NCBI GenBank assembly: GCA_030748635.1
Contig: JASMLP010000131.1
Location: 1-61,507, forward strand
Source: Planctomycetota bacterium
Lineage (GTDB): Bacteria > Planctomycetota > JACQVV01 > JASMLP01
Direction of reading: 5' to 3'
Length of the DNA stretch: 61,507 nucleotides
The translations under genes and the position numbers were made by a program. The notes below the pieces were generated by a model, which had not been told where the DNA came from, searched no databases, and worked only from the letters and a program-made list of their open reading frames with translations. Below are positions 8,806-16,880 of the stretch, piece by piece (positions within the stretch are counted from its first letter, which is position 1; every line of letters starts with the position of its first letter).

Positions 8806-10082
8806 CTCGTTCACAAAACGACCTCTCCAAGCGGGACCAAGCGGTTTGTTGGCACCCCTATACCCAACACGGGCTGGAAGAAGACATTCTCCCCATCGTC
8901 CACGCCTCTGGATCCTGGCTCGAACTGGCCGACGGAAGCCGGATGCTCGACGCGATCAGCTCCTGGTGGACCTGCCTACACGGCCACGGCCACCCCCAAC
9001 TCGTGGAAGCTCTGACCCAACAAGCTCGATCGCTGGACCATGTCCTCTTTGCCGGCTGCACCCATCCCGGCGCAGTGGACCTGGCCGAGCAACTCACCCA
9101 AGTGGCTCCAGAAGGCCTGACACGAGTTTTTTACAGCGACAACGGAAGCACCGCGGTCGAAGTCGCCCTCAAGGCCGCTATTCAGTACTGGATCCGTCGA
9201 GGCGAATCCCGTCGGACCCGCTTCCTTTCCCTGGAAGGCGCCTACCACGGAGACACCTTCGGCGCGATGGCCGCCGGTGACCCTGACCCCTTCTTCATCG
9301 ACTTCAGTCCCTTCCTGTTTCGAGTCGAGCGCACCCCACCGGACCCTCAGGTCATCGAAGAAATCTTGAAACGACAACCGGGTCAATTCGCCGCGGTCAT
9401 CCTGGAACCGCTCGTACAAGGAGCGGCAGGGATGCAGATGTACCCCCCATCCATTCTCTCCCAGATCCGAAAACTCTGTGACCAACACGACACGCTCCTG
9501 ATCGCTGATGAAGTCATGACCGGATTCGGTCGTACCGGTACACTCTTCGCCTGCGAGCAAGCGTCCATCACGCCAGACCTTCTGTGCCTAGCCAAGGGAC
9601 TGACCGGAGGCATCCTCCCCCTAGCAGCCACTTTAGTTCGCGAATCGATCTATGAGGCGTTCCTCAGCACCGACCGCTCCCGAGCTTTTTTTCACGGCCA
9701 CTCCTTTACCGCCAACCCGATCGGATGCGCCGTAGCTCTCGCATCGCTAAAACTGTTGAAAGAGGAGGCGACCCCGGATCGACTCGACCAGATCGGCCGA
9801 CAGATCGAATCCGGACTGAAAGATCTTCGCGGCCAACCCGGAATCCGAGATCTCCGGCGTTGCGGAGGCATCGTCGCTCTGGAGCTGCAGGACCCTTCCG
9901 GAGAGGAAGGATATCTTTCCGAACTCGGCCCCCGCCTTCGACGCGCCTGTCTCGATGGAGAGGTCTTGCTCCGGCCACTTGGCAATGTTCTGTATGCCAT
10001 CCCGCCATCCTCCACAACTCCCGACGAATGTGACCGAATCGCCCACGCTCTTCGAACCGTCTCACAAACCGCCCTTTCCTGA
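8802..10082 (+). CDS. bioA: Adenosylmethionine-8-amino-7-oxononanoate aminotransferase
   Basis: About 426 residues, class III PLP aminotransferase converting KAPA to DAPA with SAM as amino donor. Visible are WHPYTQH near the N-terminus, the SSWWTCLHGH motif, DNGSTAVEVALK, DEVMTGFGRTG and the PLP lysine K265 in LAKGLTGG. The frame is open back to 8733, but homology begins only after the GTG at 8802, which overlaps the bioF-bioD stop as GTGA, implying translational coupling. It ends the biotin operon; no bioC, bioH or bioW is seen in this window. Confidence 0.95.
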   Translation: MTRSQNDLSKRDQAVCWHPYTQHGLEEDILPIVHASGSWLELADGSRMLDAISSWWTCLHGHGHPQLVEALTQQARSLDHVLFAGCTHPGAVDLAEQLTQVAPEGLTRVFYSDNGSTAVEVALKAAIQYWIRRGESRRTRFLSLEGAYHGDTFGAMAAGDPDPFFIDFSPFLFRVERTPPDPQVIEEILKRQPGQFAAVILEPLVQGAAGMQMYPPSILSQIRKLCDQHDTLLIADEVMTGFGRTGTLFACEQASITPDLLCLAKGLTGGILPLAATLVRESIYEAFLSTDRSRAFFHGHSFTANPIGCAVALASLKLLKEEATPDRLDQIGRQIESGLKDLRGQPGIRDLRRCGGIVALELQDPSGEEGYLSELGPRLRRACLDGEVLLRPLGNVLYAIPPSSTTPDECDRIAHALRTVSQTALS

Positions 10083-10223
10083 ATTCTCCTCTGGGATTTG
10101 TGGTTCCGAAAATGCTGCTCGACTCGGGATGTTTTCCTCGATCTTGACGCCTTTGGTGGCTTCCCCTACCTTGGCATTCTCTCGATTCCGTCCATCTGAG
10201 CTAAACCTCTGTCTTTCTTCACC

Positions 10224-10949
10224 ATGAACATCCAGATCTTACTCCTTCAAGCTCGCCACGCAGAGGACCCCATGGCTCTCCACGAGCAGGAATGTTTTGC
10301 CGAGTCTTGCGGAATCGACCTGGAGCAGATCACTCCTTTCGACCTGCTCGATCGTCGCCCGACAATGGAAGAGATCCTACGATTCGACGCTTTGATGGTG
10401 GGGGGGAGCGGCGATTTCTATGTAACAAGAGGCAACTTGCCCGGTTTCGAGGAACTCCTGGCCATCTTCCGGGAAGTCGTGGAAGTCGGTCACCCCACCT
10501 TCGCTTCTTGCTTCGGTTATCAATGCTTGGTCGCCGCTCTCGGGGGGGTCCTCGTTCACGATACGGATGCAACCGAAGTGGGCACGTATTCTCTTTCCCT
10601 GACCGCCGCGGGTCGCGAAGACCCCCTCTTCGGTTTCTTGCCCTCGAATTTCAACGCACAGCTGGGACGAAAAGACCGGGCCACCGCGCACCCCGCCGGG
10701 ATTCCCAACCTCGCCGAGAGCGAACGCAGCCCCTTCCAGGCTCTCCGGATCCCGGATAAACCGATCTGGGCCACACAGTTCCACCCGGAACTCGACCGAA
10801 AGACCAATCAGGATCGCTACCAGCACTATCTTGAAGGGTACGCTCGGTACATGACTTCAGAACTTCCCCAAGAAATGGAAAGTCGATTCGATACCAGCCG
10901 AGAAGCCTCACAACTCCTATTTCGTTTTCTGGAGTTGGTCTTTGATTGA
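10224..10949 (+). CDS. Class I glutamine amidotransferase domain protein
   Basis: A 241-residue GATase1 protein. The nucleophile elbow FASCFGYQ places the catalytic cysteine at residue 96, and the C-terminal ATQFHPELD motif supplies the His and Glu of the triad. Such domains hydrolyse glutamine and channel ammonia to a partner synthetase. The next gene, an ATP-grasp ligase, begins inside the last codons of this one, which points to that partner. It is a free-standing homologue rather than a recognisable GuaA, CarA or TrpG. Confidence 0.85.
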   Translation: MNIQILLLQARHAEDPMALHEQECFAESCGIDLEQITPFDLLDRRPTMEEILRFDALMVGGSGDFYVTRGNLPGFEELLAIFREVVEVGHPTFASCFGYQCLVAALGGVLVHDTDATEVGTYSLSLTAAGREDPLFGFLPSNFNAQLGRKDRATAHPAGIPNLAESERSPFQALRIPDKPIWATQFHPELDRKTNQDRYQHYLEGYARYMTSELPQEMESRFDTSREASQLLFRFLELVFD

Positions 10950-12360
10950 CCTGGCAACGGCTCGTGCCCGAGGAACCCAGTTTGGACGTGAACACGATCT
11001 CGACGAACTCCTCGAGCCCTACCGAGCCCACTTCTGGACTGGTGAAGAGAACAATCAGCCAGGACTCGTCTTGGATGATGTTTCCGAGATTCCGTTTCTC
11101 GTCGATATCGATGGGGTCGAGCAGTACCAGCTACGCGCTCGTCTCCGAGCCGAATCCGGAGATGTCTTCGCTGCCGTCACTCCGATTTCAGAGGCCTATG
11201 AAGACTACTGTCAGAAAACACTCCTGCTGGGAAATCCTCGGTTTCTTCTCGCGGAGCCTCTAGGAAATCCGCTCCGTGTCGCGGAAGCCATACTCGAAGG
11301 AAGCGGACTGGAAACCCTGATTTCCTTCGCTCGAGAAAGCGGCCAGATGGCCTTACACCCGTACATGAGCATCGATCCGGTGTGGAAACTCGCGAAACGA
11401 CTCTCCCAGGAGACCTCCCTTCCGATCCCTGTCCTCGGCCCTCCACCCCCCGTAACCTGGATCGCAAATGACAAGTCCCACTTTCACGATCTGGTCCAAC
11501 GTGTCGTAGGAGAAGAGTGGTTGGTCGAAACTCACCGATCCTCCGCCCCCTCCGAACTGGCCAGCGCACTCCACGACCTTTCCCTTGAACACCAACAAGT
11601 CGGACTGAAACGAACTCGCTGCGCCTCGGCGATGGGCAACCAGGTCTACTCCTCCAACGCCCCCGAAATGGCCAACCTGGAGGGGACCCGCAACATTGTC
11701 GAATCGTTCCTGCAACGAACTCAATGGCCCGGTGACGAAGAGGTTCTGGTCGTCGCCTGGGAAGAAACCGACCTCTCCCCTTCAACCCAGGTGTGGATCC
11801 CCGCAGATCCAACCGTTCCTCCCCGACTCGATGGCATCTACGAACAGATCTTACACGGGCCCGAAAAAGTCTTCCTGGGGAGCATTCCCTCTCGACTTTC
11901 CGAATCGATTCACACCCGACTGACCTGGGCTTCTATTCAGGTGGCCGCCGCTCTCCAGCAAATCGGGTATGTCGGCCGATGCTCCTTCGATTTTCTCGTC
12001 GTTGGCGATCCCCAGGACGAGAACTGCCGACTGCTCTTTACCGAATGCAACGGACGTTGGGGAGGGACCAGCATTCCGATGCGTCTTCTCGATCGCCTCA
12101 TTCAGGGAGTTCGTCCCCCTTACATCTCCCGAGACATCCAGCACCCAGGACTGATCGGATGCACCTTCGAGAATCTTCTCGAACTGCTGGGGCCAAAGCT
12201 TTTCGATCCGAAAACCGGTGAGGGACGATTCATTCTCTACAACGTCGGACCTCTCGAAAAAGATGGAAAATTCGACGTCATCTCCCTCGGGCGTTCGACC
12301 GAGGACGCTCTCGAAGGTTTCAACCGGATCCTTCCCGAAGCGCTCGGGATCGCTTCCTGA
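10942..12360 (+). CDS. ATP-grasp ligase (PGM1/carboxylate-amine ligase-like)
   Basis: About 472 residues, beginning at a TTG that overlaps the preceding stop by eight bases (a start slightly downstream is possible). The C-terminal half shows ATP-grasp features: a central lysine region, FDFLVVGDP and the metal-binding FTECNGRWGGTSIPM. The N-terminal half looks like a pre-ATP-grasp domain. The closest recognisable type is the family of peptide/carboxylate-amine ligases related to PGM1. With the upstream glutamine amidotransferase it would form an ammonia-dependent amide or amidine-forming complex. The substrate is unknown. Confidence 0.7.
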   Translation: MIDLATARARGTQFGREHDLDELLEPYRAHFWTGEENNQPGLVLDDVSEIPFLVDIDGVEQYQLRARLRAESGDVFAAVTPISEAYEDYCQKTLLLGNPRFLLAEPLGNPLRVAEAILEGSGLETLISFARESGQMALHPYMSIDPVWKLAKRLSQETSLPIPVLGPPPPVTWIANDKSHFHDLVQRVVGEEWLVETHRSSAPSELASALHDLSLEHQQVGLKRTRCASAMGNQVYSSNAPEMANLEGTRNIVESFLQRTQWPGDEEVLVVAWEETDLSPSTQVWIPADPTVPPRLDGIYEQILHGPEKVFLGSIPSRLSESIHTRLTWASIQVAAALQQIGYVGRCSFDFLVVGDPQDENCRLLFTECNGRWGGTSIPMRLLDRLIQGVRPPYISRDIQHPGLIGCTFENLLELLGPKLFDPKTGEGRFILYNVGPLEKDGKFDVISLGRSTEDALEGFNRILPEALGIAS

Positions 12361-12660
12361 AACCCGTCCCTGAAGGCATCTCCCAGAGCCTTTCTTCTCT
12401 GAATACCCAGCGGGTGAGATGAGGCCTGTCTCGGACGAACCGGACCCGACCGGGTTTCGTCACTACATCGTGCCTGTTACGAAGTGAAACAGGACTCGTT
12501 CGGATAGGAGTCGGGTATCCCGATCTTCCCGGAGGTAGAAATCTCCAAAAGTGGGCCCCCCATAGACATACAGATAATTTAGTTATTTTAAGATATTTAA
12601 TCAATGAGGCCCGGTTTTTGCTCCCCCAAGAGCCACATGACTCTCCACAGGAAACCGATC
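12361..12660 (+). other. 300-bp intergenic region
   Basis: No gene is seen. The region holds several short inverted repeats, for example GACGAA/TTCGTC around 12436-12461 and CCTGTT/AACAGG around 12474-12493, and then a very A+T-rich stretch (12567-12605) just before the metallophosphoesterase gene. It may carry the terminator of the ATP-grasp operon and a promoter; neither is clear enough to place. Confidence 0.4.
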
Positions 12661-14523
12661 ATGCCAACTCCTTCTATATCCAAATCGATCCATTACTCTC
12701 TTCTTTTCCTCCTGGGCCTGCTCCTGAGCCTACCGAAAGCGGCCCCGGCAGATTCTCTCGGTTCGATTCCCGACCCCACCTATTCCCAACTCTCCTCTTC
12801 GGCGCTGTCCGGCCCGATTGCTGGGCCGATCGATCGGATCGTTTATCCCACCCTGGGATTTCCCTCGATCGTCACCCATCGCGATACAGTGACCGTTCTA
12901 TACAGATTGCCGTCACAAACCCAACCCCATTTTAAGATCGTATTGACCCGAACCACGGGAGCCGTTCGCAATCAAGTCACCCTGCCGATCCAGTCCGTTC
13001 ACTACGACCCTTCCTGGAAAGGTTACCGAATTCTCGCCCTCATTCCCCCCAACACTCCGGTCGACATGTATGACCTGAAGGTCAGCACCGGCATCTCCGG
13101 AATAACCGACCAACAACCCAACTCGGTTCGCGTTCTCTCTCACATCCCCTCGACTTTCCGATTCATCCACCTCGCCGACTCCCAGCACGGGGATCACCGC
13201 GGGACCGAAAGGCCGGGCAATCTCAACGATGGTGGCTACGGTCCAACGGAGATTTTCGACCAGGAACTCGAGGAAATCCGACTTCTCGATCCAGCATTCT
13301 GTGTCCTCTCCGGAGATCTGCTCTACGGATTTGATTACGAAGAGGAGTACAACGGAGCTCATGCACTGTGGAAGAAAGCGGGATTTCCCGTCTTCATGGT
13401 CCCGGGAAATCATGACGGGTACGCAACTCGACGAAACTACACCCTCGGTCGATTCAATATTCGAAAAGTCGATGGCCTCGAATACTGGCGTCGATATTTC
13501 GGTCCTCTCTACTACTCTTTCGATATCGGTAAATACCACTTTGTAGCTCTCAACAGTTACGACGGCACCACTTCTCGCCGAGAGTCGATCTACGCCTTCG
13601 CCATGAATTACGGGGGTCACCTGGGACCCGACCAACTTGCCTGGCTTCAAAGAGACCTCTCCGCCGCCACCGCGGCCGGCAAACAATCGATCCTCTTCAT
13701 GCATCACAATCCGCAAGGAAATATCAGCGCCACCCGCAGCAAGCGGTATATTCCCAGCAAACCCTTCTCCCTATCCAACATCTCCCCTGTTGTCCTCAAG
13801 TATCTGAGAACCGGTAAAAACCCTCGAAGTGGACAGGTGTGGAACGAAGAGTCGAGTGCCCAGACATTCATGAATCTCATCGCCAAAAACTCGGTGAGCC
13901 ATGTTCTCCTCGGACACGTACACCGGGATCGGATGTCGCGCGTCGGCAACGTCGAATTCATCGAAACCACCACGCTCTCCTCCAGCGCAGGCACCTACTG
14001 GGGCTACCGCCTCTTCGAAATCTCCAAGGGAAACGTTCGCCACATCGATTACGAGCCGACGAACAAACGCCAATCCATTCCCGCCGGGAATCTGAAGGTG
14101 ACCTCGTTTTCCCCCAACGACGGGTCAAGACACCGAGTCAGCCAGAGCGTCAGCAATGCGCTCTCCACTCCGATCGAGGCCAAGCTTTCTTTTCACCTCC
14201 GCTGGAATTCAGCGGGCTACCAGACTTCGGCCGGTCGCATTATTCAGACCACCCGGGTTGGAAACCGGGCAATCGTCCACGTCCGAGTGACCTGCCCCCC
14301 CGGCCAATCCCTCAGCCTCCCCTCGCGAACAGAGGTCGAAGTTTCCACGAAAAAGAGTTCGAAACGACCGGGCTGCGCCGCCGCCCAGATCACCCCCTAC
14401 CCCGGCCCGGGAAGTCGCGGAGGAAACGGCGCTCCCCTCTTTTTCTTCTGGTTCCTTGGGGTCCCCTTCCTGATCTGGACCCACGGACGACAAAAATTCG
14501 CGCCGATCCGTTTCCGTACCTGA
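12661..14523 (+). CDS. Secreted metallophosphoesterase with C-terminal membrane tail
   Basis: About 620 residues from ATG 12661, which is preceded by AGGA at good spacing; the frame is open from 12604. A signal peptide (residues ~8-30) is followed by a beta-rich domain and then a calcineurin-type phosphoesterase domain with HLADSQHGD, SGDLLYG, MVPGNHDG, MHHNPQG and LLGHVHRD, the complete metal-ligand set. The last 40 residues are a small Cys/Gly/Pro-rich stretch (SRGGNGAP), one hydrophobic segment and a short basic tail, like a GlyGly-CTERM type sorting tail. The enzyme probably acts outside the cytoplasm on phosphoesters. A terminator follows directly. Confidence 0.88.
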   Translation: MPTPSISKSIHYSLLFLLGLLLSLPKAAPADSLGSIPDPTYSQLSSSALSGPIAGPIDRIVYPTLGFPSIVTHRDTVTVLYRLPSQTQPHFKIVLTRTTGAVRNQVTLPIQSVHYDPSWKGYRILALIPPNTPVDMYDLKVSTGISGITDQQPNSVRVLSHIPSTFRFIHLADSQHGDHRGTERPGNLNDGGYGPTEIFDQELEEIRLLDPAFCVLSGDLLYGFDYEEEYNGAHALWKKAGFPVFMVPGNHDGYATRRNYTLGRFNIRKVDGLEYWRRYFGPLYYSFDIGKYHFVALNSYDGTTSRRESIYAFAMNYGGHLGPDQLAWLQRDLSAATAAGKQSILFMHHNPQGNISATRSKRYIPSKPFSLSNISPVVLKYLRTGKNPRSGQVWNEESSAQTFMNLIAKNSVSHVLLGHVHRDRMSRVGNVEFIETTTLSSSAGTYWGYRLFEISKGNVRHIDYEPTNKRQSIPAGNLKVTSFSPNDGSRHRVSQSVSNALSTPIEAKLSFHLRWNSAGYQTSAGRIIQTTRVGNRAIVHVRVTCPPGQSLSLPSRTEVEVSTKKSSKRPGCAAAQITPYPGPGSRGGNGAPLFFFWFLGVPFLIWTHGRQKFAPIRFRT

Positions 14524-14551
14524 GCCCAATACAAATCCCATCCCAACCGTG

Positions 14552-14593
14552 AAGGTCGAGCCCGGAAATCTCCGGCTCGACCTTCGCCTTTTT
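14552..14593 (+). terminator. Rho-independent terminator after the metallophosphoesterase
   Basis: Perfect 11-bp stem AAGGTCGAGCC / GGCTCGACCTT, 11-nt loop, then CGCC and a five-T run. It begins 28 bases after the stop codon. Confidence 0.88.
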
Positions 14594-15032
14594 CCCCACC
14601 CCCCAAGAAATTCGCCCGTTAGGACCGAAACCAGAGCCCTAGATGACGCGAGGAGGCGCTCGAAAACCCAAGTTTTTCGAGCCGGAAAACACCAGTCTCT
14701 CGCCGAAATCTCCCGAAAACATATCGAAAAGACGAAATCCTCTGGATACTCATAACCCTTTTCAATTTCTCCCGGCAGCCTCCAGGAGAACCCACAAGTA
14801 ACTATAAGTCAACATCTTACAGATACGCTCACCCCCAAAACAAAAAACGAGGAGTCAGTTACAGACAATACTGCAATGTACTAGACAAGATTTTTCTCCC
14901 CAATTTTGGATTTTCGTCATTCGGCGGTAATCCAACGGGTCTTTTATCCGTGAAAGAAATTTTCACCCGATCGCCACGCAATCGTGGAAAGAAGGGTGGA
15001 GTCAGACAGGAAAAAAGCAAGACAGGAGAAAA
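14594..15032 (+). other. 440-bp intergenic region with a 9-bp hairpin
   Basis: No convincing gene is seen. A perfect hairpin GCTCGAAAA / TTTTCGAGC with a 7-nt loop lies at 14658-14682, without a clear T-run after it. The right half (14760-15000) is A+T-richer and should hold the promoter of the next gene, but no clean -35/-10 pair stands out. Confidence 0.4.
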
Positions 15033-16772
15033 ATGATGCAAGCTACAAAAGAAAAAAGGTTCAAAAGCCCAAGAGCCAAACAAATTGATCCTCGAAGGAA
15101 TTTGAAGTACCGCGGTCGTCGTCCCCAAAGCCAGGTCGCCGGAAGAAATTCGGCCCTGACCCGGAGCCTCCTCGGTGCTGGGTTCTTGCTAGGTTCTAGC
15201 CTTTTCCTGGGATACGCCCTACAACAAGACGGCTCTTCTGTGAACGCCCAAACCCTTACGGCGGCCACAGAGAAGACTCAGTCGCCTGTAAAACAGAGTC
15301 AAACCGAACAGGTTCAGGATCGTAAGAGTTCTCCGACCGAAGACCTTGGGGTCACCGAAGGGCTCAAACGAATCGCTTCGCTGGTCGACACCAACGATTT
15401 CGCTGAAGCTCTCGTTCAACTCGAAGACATCAGCGAGAAAAAACATTCTCCGGCTCAGAGAGAACAGTTCCGGATGCTCGAGCAAAAAGCTCAGGACGGC
15501 TTCGCCATGCTCAACGAACTCCGTCGCCGTATCGTGGCCTCCCCGGGTCAGCTCGTTGAGATCTTTGAGGGTCGCTTTCGAAAAATCGTCCATGCCGGCA
15601 ATCAGGGGATCAGCTTCAAGCGCCATGATCGCCCCGACGCTCGCAGCCGCTCCATGGCCTGGAATCAGTTATCACCCCGCGGACTGGTCGCGCTGGCCCT
15701 CGCCTACAAAGTCGACAGAAAGTATGACTCGGAACTGCGGGTTTACCTGGCCGATCACCACCTTGTTCTCAGCGGACAGACCGTCCGCACCGAAGAGGAA
15801 GATCGTAGTTACCGTGAAGCCCTGGCGAAAACCCAGACCGATAGCAAAGAAATGGTTACATCCATCCCCTCCCCCGAAACCCTTCCGCCCGCCTCGGTCC
15901 GTCCCACCAGGTACGACAACGGTATGGAACTGAAGCGTCCGGAAACGAGGTCAGAGGAAGTGGCAGTCCGGAATCGATCTGACGAAAAGTCTCCCCAACC
16001 GATCGTCCCTTCCAAAAAGGAAGAAAAGCCCGAGATCGCGGTCAAACCGCAAGAGAAGTCGAGCGACAAGCAAGCTTCCAACTCGAAGAAAAAGAATCTG
16101 GTCTTTTTTCGCGGGAAATGGATCTCCAAGAAGAAAATGCGTGTTCTCGAAGACACGGTGATCAGCGTCCGTTCCGAAAATTCACGCACCTTCTCGAGTC
16201 ACCGCATCCAGATCAGCAAACCCGAAAGCGATAAGTGGGCCTTCCGTGACGGTCGCATGGATACTGAAATCTTCAGTCTTGAAAAGAAGGAAAAGGGAGA
16301 ATTGCGGGTCAAGATCACCGCTCACTTTTACTACTTCAACACCTACTACACCTTTCCCGGCCAGGCAAAAACCGGTGGTGACAATCCCTCGGGCCTCCTG
16401 AAGCGACACGTTACCCAGATCCAGTACGCACTCCCCAACATGAAGATCCGCCAAAAGATGCGAAAGGACCTCTTCCACAAAGACATGCACCCCTTCCGCA
16501 CGGTTCTGGCCGACAAAGCCGGACGAACGATCGAGATCTTCAGTGTTCCTTCCAACCAGAAAGATGCCGACCGGACCTTTGTCTTCATCGTGGAATACAG
16601 CCCCGGCGAGTTCAAATACTCCCGCTACGGAGTCGAGTCGATCATGAAGTCCTTCAAAGCGACGGACAAGGGGAAGAAAAGCTGGGCTCCGGGCAACAAA
16701 CCCAAGAAATATATCAGCCGAAACGGCGTCCGGTACGAGCGAAGCGGGACCAAATACATTCCTGTCAAGTAA
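15033..16772 (+). CDS. Large membrane-anchored protein of unknown function
   Basis: A 579-residue protein that I do not recognise. It has a very basic cytoplasmic N-terminus, one transmembrane segment (about residues 46-62), then a charged, probably disordered region rich in Lys, Glu and Pro to about residue 355. The C-terminal ~200 residues look folded, starting FFRGKWISKKKM and containing HFYYFNTYYTFPG, and the extreme C-terminus NGVRYERSGTKYIPVK resembles the earlier GKWISKKK segment. AGGAG is 4 bases from ATG 15033 and 7 from ATG 15036, so the second may be the true start. A strong terminator follows; the gene appears to be monocistronic. Confidence 0.8.
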   Translation: MMQATKEKRFKSPRAKQIDPRRNLKYRGRRPQSQVAGRNSALTRSLLGAGFLLGSSLFLGYALQQDGSSVNAQTLTAATEKTQSPVKQSQTEQVQDRKSSPTEDLGVTEGLKRIASLVDTNDFAEALVQLEDISEKKHSPAQREQFRMLEQKAQDGFAMLNELRRRIVASPGQLVEIFEGRFRKIVHAGNQGISFKRHDRPDARSRSMAWNQLSPRGLVALALAYKVDRKYDSELRVYLADHHLVLSGQTVRTEEEDRSYREALAKTQTDSKEMVTSIPSPETLPPASVRPTRYDNGMELKRPETRSEEVAVRNRSDEKSPQPIVPSKKEEKPEIAVKPQEKSSDKQASNSKKKNLVFFRGKWISKKKMRVLEDTVISVRSENSRTFSSHRIQISKPESDKWAFRDGRMDTEIFSLEKKEKGELRVKITAHFYYFNTYYTFPGQAKTGGDNPSGLLKRHVTQIQYALPNMKIRQKMRKDLFHKDMHPFRTVLADKAGRTIEIFSVPSNQKDADRTFVFIVEYSPGEFKYSRYGVESIMKSFKATDKGKKSWAPGNKPKKYISRNGVRYERSGTKYIPVK

Positions 16773-16802
16773 TTGACCCCACGCTCACAATCGCATCCCT
16801 TC

Positions 16803-16834
16803 AAGAAGGCTCCCGCTTCGGGAGCCTTCTTCTT
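16803..16834 (+). terminator. Hairpin terminator after the unknown protein
   Basis: Perfect 13-bp stem AAGAAGGCTCCCG / CGGGAGCCTTCTT with a CTT loop. The following bases are pyrimidine-rich but contain only a weak T-run. It lies between the unknown gene and the kinase gene. Confidence 0.82.
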
Positions 16835-16880
16835 GTGATTTCTTCCTAAATTCGGCTCTAGAGAAGATAATGAATACGAC

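Noticed and set aside
12430..12500. Possible riboswitch upstream of the metallophosphoesterase
   Set aside because: Short stems can be drawn but no known aptamer core is recognisable and the stems are more than 150 bases from the start codon.
12913..13716. 267-codon minus-strand open frame
   Set aside because: Antisense to the metallophosphoesterase; no motif, and the sense frame has the full metal-ligand set.
14658..14682. Hairpin GCTCGAAAA / TTTTCGAGC as a second terminator
   Set aside because: There is already a strong terminator at 14552, and this hairpin lacks a clear T-run after it.
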